Notes under the pieces: generated by a model
Databases searched by the model: none
What the model saw: only the letters and a program-made list of their open reading frames with translations
What the model was told of the DNA's origin: nothing
In this document: positions 52,209 through 61,484 of the stretch, in pieces
Layout of the letters: every line of letters begins with the position of its first letter
How positions within the stretch are numbered: the first letter of the stretch is position 1
Assembly (NCBI RefSeq): GCF_910592395.1
Contig: NC_088311.1
Span: forward strand, 20,462,501 to 20,526,500
Length of the DNA: 64,000 bases
Direction: 5' to 3'
Origin: Lineus longissimus
Lineage: Eukaryota; Nemertea; Pilidiophora; Heteronemertea; Lineidae
Made by a program: the position numbers and the translations under genes

Positions 52209-53344
52209 ACCAGAGGAGGAAAAGAATTCGGGTCGCAGAATTTGAAGTCGGTGATCACGTAACCATTGAAGTCCCGAAGCTAGACAGAGCCAGCAGCAAT
52301 CCACGCCGCCTACCCGCCATCATAACGAAGATTACGGGAGATCACGATAAGCAGTACCACCTCTGCACGGAGTATGGCAATATCGGGTCTTATCGTGGAG
52401 GTGACCTAATGCCATACTCATCCACGATTGTGCCGAAGTTCGACGCCACCGTGTCCCTGAGATCAGCCGCCAGATCAGCATACCCGAAAAAGATGTCCAA
52501 AGCCAAATGCAACTGTAGAGGAAAGTGCGATACGCAACGATGCGCCTGTTTTCGGGAGAACGAAGAGTGTACTAGTCACTGCCACCCAAGCCGATCCTGC
52601 AAGAGACCCAAACCAAGTCGACATCAACAACGTGATGCCAACCTCAACCCGATGCTGTACGTTGGCGACAACAACTGGCTGACGGACCGACATATGGAAG
52701 AATCAAATCGTCTAATCAAGAAGATCGAACCAGCACTGTCGGGCCTCGAATCAACAGTTCGGCAACTCCACGGGCATGTTAAAACCAAGAAACCGTCCGG
52801 GAAATTCGTCCAATTTATACATGCTGGAAACGACCATTGGGTTACGGCTTCAAACGCAATCGGCAATAAAGACAACGTTGTTACCGTATACGACTCTCTA
52901 CACCGGGGCGAGATATCGACCGAAGTGCAACAATCCGTGGCAAAATTTGTTAAATCAGAGAACGAGAAATTGTCATTCGAACTCGCGAACGTGCAGCAAC
53001 AAAGTAACTTCTCCGACTGTGGCCCATTTGCCGTCGCCTACGCAGTATCGATCGCCTACGGGGAGGATCCCGTATCGCTGACATACGATGATGTACGAAA
53101 AGATCTATCCGACGGAATCAAGAGAGGCTTCTTTAATCGTTTCGTGTCAGAATGCCTATTTCGAACCGCCACTCTGCGAACCTACGACGCGCCGATTCAT
53201 TGCAAGTGTCGCGGTATTGACGATGGATCAAAGATGATCGAATGTGAAAGATGCCTAACGTGGTGTCATTACGACTGTTACCGTCTGACTAAGAAATCGA
53301 AAATCGAAAACTGGAAGTGTGTCGTGTGTAAAGGAGTGTGGTGA
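52133..53344 (+). CDS. Integrase-tail protein: chromo-like, Cys-rich, Ulp1-like protease, PHD
   Basis: 403 codons, open throughout. Residues 34-95 (FEVGDHVTIEVPKLDRASSN to SYRGGDLMP) match the small barrel that follows the integrase core in Ginger/KRBA2-like proteins. Residues 126-156 form a dense cysteine cluster (CNCRGKCDTQRCACF...CTSHC). Residues 175-345 look like a C48/Ulp1 cysteine protease with H235 (DHWVTAS), D254 (VYDSL), Q290 and C296 (QQSNFSDCGPFAVAY). Residues 357-399 make a PHD-type finger (CKCRG...CERCLTWCHYDCY...WKCVVC). The DDE integrase core is missing upstream. Ulp1-like proteases and PHD fingers have been reported in some Ginger families (from memory). The ATG used here lies in a tandem duplication, so the true start is unknown. 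Confidence 0.82.
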   Translation: MMVRKYWSKCHSEICSHYQRHGRLNYQRRKRIRVAEFEVGDHVTIEVPKLDRASSNPRRLPAIITKITGDHDKQYHLCTEYGNIGSYRGGDLMPYSSTIVPKFDATVSLRSAARSAYPKKMSKAKCNCRGKCDTQRCACFRENEECTSHCHPSRSCKRPKPSRHQQRDANLNPMLYVGDNNWLTDRHMEESNRLIKKIEPALSGLESTVRQLHGHVKTKKPSGKFVQFIHAGNDHWVTASNAIGNKDNVVTVYDSLHRGEISTEVQQSVAKFVKSENEKLSFELANVQQQSNFSDCGPFAVAYAVSIAYGEDPVSLTYDDVRKDLSDGIKRGFFNRFVSECLFRTATLRTYDAPIHCKCRGIDDGSKMIECERCLTWCHYDCYRLTKKSKIENWKCVVCKGVW

Positions 53345-54349
53345 AAGACAGACTATTAGTACGAGCTATGAACTATAAACTATAAACTATTAATTATGAA
53401 GTGATCCTGGTCTTTATTCATCGTCATTATCAACATCATTCTGTGTGAAATAACTTCAACCGATGCGCTTGAAAATTTTATGTTTTTCATTTTATCAAAG
53501 GCGGACGGTTTACAGGCTGTATTGGAAAGGGGCCATCCATTTAGCAGGCTTCATACGCATAAAAGTCTGGATTTCCGGACACCCCCCTCAAATGGTAAAA
53601 ATGTAGGGCTTACATTGACGCCCCTCCCCCCCTCAGATGCATATCATAAAATGGATGACCCCTTGCTTAAGAAGGGAATGGGATCAACATTAATGGAGAT
53701 GACCAAATTGGACCAAGAAGGGAGACTACAGGCAGGACTATAATCAAATGTATTTGATCAATTAAAAGGGGCGTGGTCACTCTCAGGATGGATATCTGCA
53801 AGCTGTGGCCGGAGTAACCTGGAAAAGAAAATACATGTAGTTGATATTATATTTATAATGAGAAAATAACATAAAGCATAGAGTGTCTTATAAGAAATAG
53901 GGCCTAACCATTTGCATGAGGTCTCCCTTCCCAAGGAAGACCTTGAGGCCAGGGGAGGCCTAGGGCCTAGCCTACATGACAAGACAACAGACATTAAGAG
54001 TGGCAGTAATTGAGGCTTAGAACATGCTATAAAGGCAGTAAAATGCCGAAGTAATTGGAGAAACTATAATAATAACTAGAGTAGCCAAACCAGGAGCATA
54101 AATATCGGTACAAATAGGCCTACAATCATACAAATCACCATAGTCAAAGATTTGAGACGGACCCTGAGCCAGCATTCACATCATATCCGGCATCCCATAG
54201 ACAGTCACATGACAGTAACGTGACAAATCGAAGGTGTAGCAAAAAGTCAGGTTAAAAATAAAGACACCAACGTAAAATGAGTGAAAATCTGTTTCTTACA
54301 AAGCCATAAAAGGATGATCTCTAAAATGCGCAATCGGCAAAAAGCGCAG

Positions 54350-54450
54350 AGACACCCTTGCGCGATCTCGAGATTGCCGCGCAATTAAAGGATCCTAAGA
54401 ATGCGCAGCGCAATCTTAAGATAGCGCTAATCGGCAATTGGCGCAGAACA
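54350..54450 (-). repeat. Right TIR of the Ginger-like element
   Basis: Runs from CCCTTGCGCGATCTCGAG to GCGCAGAACA, followed by the CATG target copy. It differs from the left TIR mainly by a few bases near the outer end. Confidence 0.88.
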
Positions 54451-55660
54451 CATGTACTAGCATATTATTATCGAGCCTATTATTATAAGCCCAACCACAG
54501 CCTGACAGAAAGTGTCAAGAACGTTTGATCGACCTTTCTTAGCTGTAAGAGATAACATCACACCAGCCGGAGGAAGTCACTGCCACGCCATCCACAACAA
54601 ACCTTTTAAGAGGCACAATGAACAAAAGAACAGATGCTAGTTTTCTGCTAGTTTGTTGTGGCCAGCTGAATTTTGCAAACTGGGTTGACTGCAGAATCTG
54701 GTATGGCAGGGACAGTCAGTACATTTTGTGTACAATTGACCCAATGTACTAGTATACAGTGGCCAGCACGACCAGTACATGTTTTGTAAACAAACAATGT
54801 GTAGGCCTATACAATAATGTAGTGTAGACGACATGCATCATTGCATGCATGCTGTGTGTATTGCATGTAGTTGAGCACGAGCATCATGACCAAACTTCCA
54901 AAAACACACCTCAGACCTACTAATACTAGAAAATACAATGAGTGTAGGTCCAATGTACATTTTAATCAAACCTCATGTCCCAAATGTTGCATTTAACTTA
55001 CCAATAATGCACTAATAACACTTTGAAAATCCTGAAATCAAGCACATGTGCAGTCTCTTGCAAGATGAGAAACAGGAAGTGGTCAATGTATGGAGCGCCT
55101 TTACTGAATAAATTATTCTCTGATATTTTTCAAATATGTATTTTTTTCAGTTTCAGTGATGCAGAACCTAAATACAGCAGACCCTACATAGAAATCCTTT
55201 CCTCCTAACTGAATTGAAACAATAGTAGTAGTACAGCATATTTATGTATGGTCTCCAACTATACTTATAGGGCGCCTTTCGTGCACAAATTTAGTGGCAT
55301 CTTTGAAATAATTTTCAATAAAATCCAAGAAGTAATGGTCACATGGTACAAGTTTCCCACCCGATTGTGGTGGGTTAATCATAAGCATAATTTGATGTGC
55401 GGTACTTGCAGCTGCCACTTTGGCCTGTGGGGCCTAAATTTGGAATGATCTATGAGCTGTTCTAATATTTCTGTAAGGTATGACAAATCAGACAACTGCC
55501 TTTTTTCCTATGATCATGTAGGCCTCTCCTTATTCACACATGCATCTGTGATCTGTTCAGAACTGGCCCTGGCCAAGTGGTGAATCCGAGACTTGCGGTA
55601 CCAAGCTTGCATGTACAGTCTAGGTCAAAATAATAGTGAAGAACGTGCCACTTGATGACA
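54451..55660. other. DBT intron; no gene seen
   Basis: Short frames only. TACATGTA-type and TAGGCCTA-type words recur, as elsewhere in the window. No repeat boundaries could be fixed. Confidence 0.4.
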
Positions 55661-55669
55661 ATGGTGAAT

Positions 55670-56975
55670 TTTTAACTTTGACCTCAGTGATCCCTGATTG
55701 ATAGGTCAAATGATAAACCAGGGTGATATGTATACACATCCACCAACAATTTCATCACTCTAGTGACAACAATAGGCTACAAAATGACAAAAAATGATTT
55801 CCAAGATAGCCACCTAATGATATGGCACCAAATAAATAAAAAATCAAGAAAATGTAAGGTACAAGTCAGAAAAGACAAAAGTGAAAAGATAAAAAAAATA
55901 ATAAAATAAAAAAAATATTTTTGGCCGTCCTTGACCGGGGTTTGAACTCACGACCTTTGGATTGCCACAACACGAAAAACACGAAACATGCAATTTCGGC
56001 CATATCTGTGTCTGCGTTGTGACCTCTGTGACCTTGACAAGTAGGTCAAATTAAAAACCCATATGATATATGATGTATCCTTGCTATGAGTACCTACCAC
56101 AAAAGTTTTATCGAAAACAAGTCATCAAGCGAGATATCACACTTTTTAGATATCCACATTCGACCCCCTGGTGGCCAAATTGAGAATCAGATCGGACCGA
56201 TATTCAGCACAAGACGTTATCTGATATAGGGGGTTATATGTACCAAGTTTCAAGTTCATAGCTGTGGCGGTTGAGAAACGTGCCATAGTTACACTGAAAC
56301 AGCCAATTTATGCCATTTGACCTCTGCAACCTTGAAAAGTAGGTCAAATTAAAAACCCGTACGATATATGATGTATCCTTGCTATTAGTACCCACCACGA
56401 AAGTTTTATTGAAAACAAGTTATTGATAAGCGAATTATCACACTTTTTAGGTATCCACATTCGGCCCCCTGGTGGCCAAGTTGAGAATCAGATCAGACCG
56501 AAATTCAGCACCAGAGGTTATCTGGTATAGGGGGTTATATGTACTAAGTTTCAAGTTCATAGCTGTGGAGGTTGAAAAACGTGCCATAGTTACACTGAAA
56601 CAGCCAATTTACGCCATTTGACCTCTGTGACCTTGAAAAGTAGGTCAAATTAAAAACCCGTATGATATATGATGTACCCTTGCTATGAGTACCTACCACA
56701 AAAATTTCATTCCAAACAAGTTATTAATAAGCGAGATATCACACTTTTTAGATATCTACATTCGGCCCCCTGGTGGCCAAATTAAGAATCAGATCGGACC
56801 GAAATTTAGTGTCACAGGTCATCTGACCAAGGGAGTCCTGTGTACAAAGTTACAAGTTCATAGGCTTAGCGGTTAAGAAACGTGCCACTGTTTTTGAAAC
56901 AGGATACGACGACGACGGACGACGACGGACGACGGACACTGCGGTGTTGTATAGACTCCCCTACGGTGAGCCAAA
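55670..56975. repeat. ~300-bp tandem repeat ending in a GACGACGG tract
   Basis: Three similar units start near 56028, 56327 and 56628 at GACCTTGAMAAGTAGGTCAAA. A more diverged unit precedes them from about 55670. Shared landmarks are ATGATATATGATGTATCCTT, CCCCCTGGTGGCCAA, ATCAGATCGGACCG and AACGTGCCATAGTTACACTG. The block ends with a GACGACGGAC microsatellite at about 56906-56937 and then CTCCCCTACGGTGAGCC. At 55930-55960 a reversed tRNA B-box-like GAGTTCAAACCCC occurs. Probably a dispersed non-autonomous element that formed a local tandem. Confidence 0.75.
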
Positions 56976-57172
56976 AACCAACCAAAGCAGTCATGATTAC
57001 CTAACTACAACCGCTACTGCTAGAACGAGGCACAATGCTTCACACATTGTAACTCAGGTGTTTAAGAATGTTAAACAGACCCTTTCCTTGCTTTCTTTTT
57101 CAACCTAAGTCGCAAAAAATTCTATCTCTGTTCATCACACTAATCTAAGTTGGGATTCATGGTCACTCCTAC

Positions 57173-58907
57173 CTGTATTTTCCCTATAGCACCTATTGCA
57201 ACTTCTGGTGGCAATATGATAGGTTTGGCATATGTTCCACCAATCTGAAACCGACAAGGAATGTTTAGAAACTACATCTTAATGGCACTGTCAGTATTAC
57301 TTGTTCTGTGGAGGACATGCACTAGACTCAAAACGGGAAAATTTTACCATAATGTGATGTTTTTCAGACCGGAAATCACCAAATTGAGCTTTTCAAGACC
57401 CGTATTCTACATCTTTGATTTGAGTCCGACACCTTCATTGAAACGTCACTGCGCTGCAAATGTCTACTTACCGAGCCTATATTAGATAATGAGAATGTCC
57501 CTCCTGTTATATCACTCTGCCCTAACTTGCCAGCAGTTCCTAGAGCCTGCAGACGATTTATTTCTGCACCTATTTCCAGTATATTTAGACACTGCATGTT
57601 CTTTACGTTTGGTACCAGTAGGCCATCAGGCGTGTCCATAGCTAAGCCTATGTTATGAGAAGCCTGGAAGGAAATAAATGTACATGTACATGTATCTTAT
57701 ACAAATATAACCAGACAAGTTGGCTGCGGCACTTGGACCCTGCCAGGAAGACAGAAGCTCAGATGGCCAAAGAACACCTGGCACTGCAACGTGACAAAGG
57801 AGTTGGAAAGCCTTGGGATGTCTTGGGATCATACAGTGATGTACCTGCGCCAAGGCAAACAAATGTGCCCACCCAAATCGAAAGTAGCTGCGATGGGCTC
57901 CTGTGCAAAGACAGAGTCATCTGGCCAATGAATACAATTGGTGCCAAACCATAGTGGCACACAGCAAAATGTTCACATCGCAATGAGCAAACGAATAGGA
58001 AAAAAAGCAATCTAAGGGATTACCATACCCTACCTTATAAATCACATTGTCACAATTTTCATCAGTGTGTGCATTTAGTTCTGGAAACTGGTGAAGGGCC
58101 ATAGAAGCAGCCTGAAATACAAACAATGTGGTGCTGTACGAATATGCTATCATCCATTGCTAATATTCAGGTTATTCTGGTCCATCTTATCATTGACTAA
58201 AATGATAGCCATTCAAAAGAAAAAATACATGATCTAATTTTTGTTTTGCTCTTTCATGATATTTTGATATCCTGATATTTTAATGAGTCAGGCTTCAACT
58301 CATACATTTAGGACAACGAAGGATTAACAGGTGTTTATTTACCTTGGACCAAGACTGAACAAGTAATTTCTCTCCATCTTATTCATCTTATTTTTAACCC
58401 ACACAACATTTCAGAGTGCTGAATGTCATTTTTGAAAGAATCAACTAACACACCGATCATAGATATCTGATGATGAAGAATGATTGAATAATCACGTGTG
58501 CTTACCTTCAATATTATTGGCATGTAAGACAAGCGTATACCCCTTTCAGCGGCAATGGTCTTCACATCGCTCCGAAGATGTACAAGAGCGGTCATATCTA
58601 CTTCATCACAGTAACCAAAGTGTGGAATTGTCTGTGCTAATGTCATCGTCTTCACCATAGCCTTTTTGATACCTCTTACTGGAACCATTTTATCCTCGCT
58701 TAAAATAACTGCGGCTGGTCTAGCGACAGGAGCGGTTATAGGTGGAGCAGGAGCTGGGGTAGAAGACGGTCTTGCTGGAGCTGCAATTGAGGGCGTTGTT
58801 GTGGGTGCTGGGGCAACAGCTGTTGGTCCATCAGATATGAACTTGAGGATGTCCTCTTTCAGAATTCGTCCATCCCTTCCTGTATGTGTTATATCGGCCA
58901 AATTGAT
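57173..58907 (-). CDS. DBT: DBT (BCKDH E2) exons: subunit-binding end, linker, catalytic core
   Basis: Four in-phase exons with GT-AG borders. 58506-58907 (134 codons) has [20 protein letters not shown], the second helix of the E3/E1-binding domain. A Pro/Ala/Thr-rich linker of about 50 residues follows, then [20 protein letters not shown] and [18 protein letters not shown], the start of the acyltransferase core. 58034-58111 has [20 protein letters not shown]. 57472-57663 has [20 protein letters not shown] and [15 protein letters not shown]. 57173-57244 has [20 protein letters not shown]. The core accepts acyl groups from branched-chain keto acids and passes them to CoA in the mitochondrial matrix. 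PHFGYCDE and ITGGTF favour DBT over other E2 paralogues. Confidence 0.96.
57664..58033. other. DBT intron with possible LINE-derived scrap
   Basis: A + strand frame ([20 protein letters not shown] and on) reads partly like a degenerate transposon tail. Nothing firm. Confidence 0.25.
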
Positions 58908-59229
58908 CTGAAATGATACAGAGCTCTGCATTTGAGTGGTTACATCACATCGCCCAATGGGGAGAACCGTGGCCCAGTAGAAGAGCGTCCCACTTGTGAC
59001 CGGCCAGAACGTCATGGGTAGGAGACCCGGGCAGTGCCAATCTTAATATACATATACTCTCAACTGGTCTGAAAAGGTCAAATGTGGTGAAGTGTGTGCG
59101 CTCTGAGGTTTCTGCAGAAACCTTTTTTAGATTGGGATGAGGAATAGATATATAGCCCTGCTTTGAGAATGTTGTACATTTTAAGCACTTAATTTAGATT
59201 TATTCGATTTTGATAAAAAACAACTTTAC

Positions 59230-60090
59230 CTTGTGTTCCCTTGCCAGGCGTCGTACAGCTGGCGTGGCCAACACCTTTTTGCCCTTGACCTCGTGCATTG
59301 AATGCTGCATTCCAGAAGTCTCTGCATCATGGTCGACCTTCGCTTTAGCATCATCAGCTTGAAGATAGACGGAAAATCATAAAAGAAATTCAACTAAAGA
59401 TTCAATGCAATCATTAAACTCTTTCATTAACTACATGTATAGCAAGTTCCGCCTAACAAAGTCAATGCTAAGTTTGATATTTTGGAAATGAATTTTTTTT
59501 TACAGCTTTCTCAGTTATCGTTTCAAAGCTACAGAAAAAGATTTCATCAGTGACATTGTGGTAGGTTATAGCAAATGATGGCTTGCTGTACTCTTTGACA
59601 AGCCTTAAAATTCAATTTTAAAGCAATATTAGTATAGGTACACCAAAGTTTTGCTAGCAGTATTGGACAGTTATGCCGAGGGAACATTTTTTTTAGCCAG
59701 GTGCTGTCATCATATTTTGACACAGTTTAGAATACACGTCAGTTTTGACTAGGTACATTGGACAGAAAAAAACATAACCAACTACATGAATCAATCCAGG
59801 TGCAAATTTTTCTCCCCTAAGAAAGAAAATAACAATCCAGACGTTGTGCCTGGACAAAAAGCAAATTGGAGAACTTTGGGCCTTTTAGAGAGAATAAGCA
59901 TTGCCCACCTGACTCAGCATCAGTCTCGATATCAACCAGAGGTTTCCCAACGAGGGCGATATCATCAACTGCATAGTGTAGCGTCTTGATGACACCATCG
60001 AAGCGGCTCGTGATCGTCACCGATGCCTTGTCACTCTGTACCTCACAGATGCTATCAAACTGGTTTACCCTATCACCAACATTCACGAAC
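59230..60090 (-). CDS. DBT: DBT (BCKDH E2) lipoyl-domain and binding-domain exons
   Basis: Exon 59909-60090 starts inside the lipoyl domain with [20 protein letters not shown] followed by [20 protein letters not shown]. The Lys of the SDKAS turn carries the lipoyl group. It ends in DIETDAES with one base left over. Exon 59230-59357 takes that phase and encodes [20 protein letters not shown], then the hinge and [17 protein letters not shown], the first helix of the peripheral subunit-binding domain, which continues in the exon at 58506-58907. The mitochondrial presequence and the beginning of the lipoyl domain must lie on exons beyond 64000, past the BEL retrotransposon. The gene is therefore incomplete in this window. 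Confidence 0.96.
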
Positions 60091-60634
60091 CTGAAGAGAA
60101 AAAAATCATTTTTGTCCAGGTTATTCAATACCCCTCTTCAGAAGGTGGCCCGGATATGACGATGGTATGGTTTGTGTAACGCCCAAAATCATCATATAGG
60201 TTTTGGTAGTTTTGTATTTGCATTTTATTTGATGTCTAGGTATTCATAGATCACACTTTAATAATTTACTTTCTCAGTCATGTAGGTCTGTATGATGTCT
60301 CATGTACTTTATGCTTGTTTAAAGTTAGTTAGGTGTGGGTGCCTGTCACCGTTAATTAGTATACAACTCAGAACTTTCTAGGAATTGAGGTCCGGCATCC
60401 TCCGAGGACTGTCCATAGTTTATGTGACACTTCTTTGCTATCTTCGGTAGTCTTTGATGTAACTCTTTCCCAGCATCTCAAGAATTTACAACTTCCTGCA
60501 GCTTGCAGTTAGTTTCCTCTCTGAAGAGTGATATGTCCTGGTACGCCTTTCATAAATCGGTTTGACCATGGGTCACTTTCAGGATGTTAGAACTTTGTTA
60601 CTTTAGAAGATTCAGTGAGACCTAGGTTGTGAAG

Positions 60635-60800
60635 GTGGCAAGACGTGCCTCTTCTTTTGCTTTGGACAAACGGTCCAAATAGGCAAGGTGGCAAAGTGCC
60701 CCTTCTGTTTCTTTCTGGACAAATGGTCCAGCCTGTGAAGGCCTAAAGTAGGCTAGGTGGCAAATGTGCCCCATAGTCTTTCGTTCTGGACGGATGGTCC
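60635..60800 (+). repeat. Three imperfect repeats each with a GGAC/GTCC hairpin
   Basis: AAGGTGGCAARRTGCC-like words alternate with hairpins TTTGGACaaacgGTCCAAA, CTGGACaaatgGTCCAG and CTGGACggatgGTCCAG. The middle loop bases vary while the stems are kept by paired changes (TTT/AAA against CT/AG). Confidence 0.75.
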
Positions 60801-60945
60801 AGCAGTTTATTTTGATTTGATAGAGCCAGCCTTGTAAGTAGAGTTATAATTCTCGATTTGTCGTTTTCTGTTTTAACGAGATAATTTAGGTTTCTTATAG
60901 AATCAATATGTTTAGGATTTTACTTTCAATATTGCAGATTGAACC

Positions 60946-61005
60946 ACTTCATGAACACTTCATGAACACTTCATGAACACTTCATGAACACTTCATGAAT
61001 ACTAC
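60946..61005 (+). repeat. 12-bp tandem repeat ACTTCATGAACA
   Basis: Five copies of CACTTCATGAA(C/T)A in a row, each carrying the palindrome TTCATGAA. Confidence 0.9.
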
Positions 61006-61484
61006 ACTTCACGTCGTTACGTTTCAAGCAACTTCATTGTCACTTCGTTCCTGTATGAATACTTCACGTTGTTTCGATCACTTAAGTGTGAACTGTATGC
61101 AATATGCAAGTTTGTGGAGTAATTAAAAGTGTGTATCAATACTGGACCTATACATTTATTTCGTTTATTCTCGTTGTGAGAATGGAAAGGCCTCACTCAC
61201 CCCATGTGGACTAAAGGAGAGTCCACATTCAGTTCAATAAGGATCTGACTCAGTTCAAGGAGCTGATTCAGTTGAAGGACAGTTCAAAGGGAGCTGCATT
61301 CTGAAGAATACGCTTCAAAGATACGTATTGGATCGCGGACTACGGATCAAGGGATTCGTGGACTTGATGGTGACAGAAGAAGAAGGATTTCAACCGACAG
61401 GAATTGACCGGACTGAAAGTTTAAACGGAACTCTCTACTGGTGACATTCAAAGGACTGACGTTGTTATCCACTAAAGGTTTAAA

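Larger units (their letters stand above)
51391..54450 (+). mobile_element. Ginger-like DNA transposon, TIR to TIR
   Basis: The left end TGTTCCGCGC at 51391 and the right end GCGCAGAACA at 54450 begin inverted repeats of about 95 bp. These share GCGCTATCTTAAGATTGCGC, GCGCATTCTTAGGATCC and GCGGCAATCTCGAGATCGCG. CATG stands immediately outside both ends, a 4-bp target duplication. TGT...ACA ends with a 4-bp duplication are the hallmark of Ginger elements, whose transposase is an integrase related to LTR-retrotransposon integrases. Only the part downstream of the integrase core survives. The element is therefore an internally deleted, probably non-autonomous copy inside the last DBT intron, antisense to the gene. 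Confidence 0.88.
60173..61484 (+). mobile_element. Putative 5' LTR and leader of the BEL/Pao element
   Basis: A plausible LTR start, TGTGTAACGCCC, lies at 60173, 83 bp from a DBT exon. TGGTGACAGAAG at about 61367, shortly before the Gag ATG, has the form of a primer-binding site (TGG complement of tRNA CCA). The 3' LTR is outside the window, so neither boundary can be confirmed by comparison. The region contains two internal repeat sets, listed separately. Confidence 0.5.

Noticed and set aside
52475-52875. Minus-strand frames opposite the Ulp1/PHD protein
   Set aside because: Antisense shadows of the 403-codon ORF.
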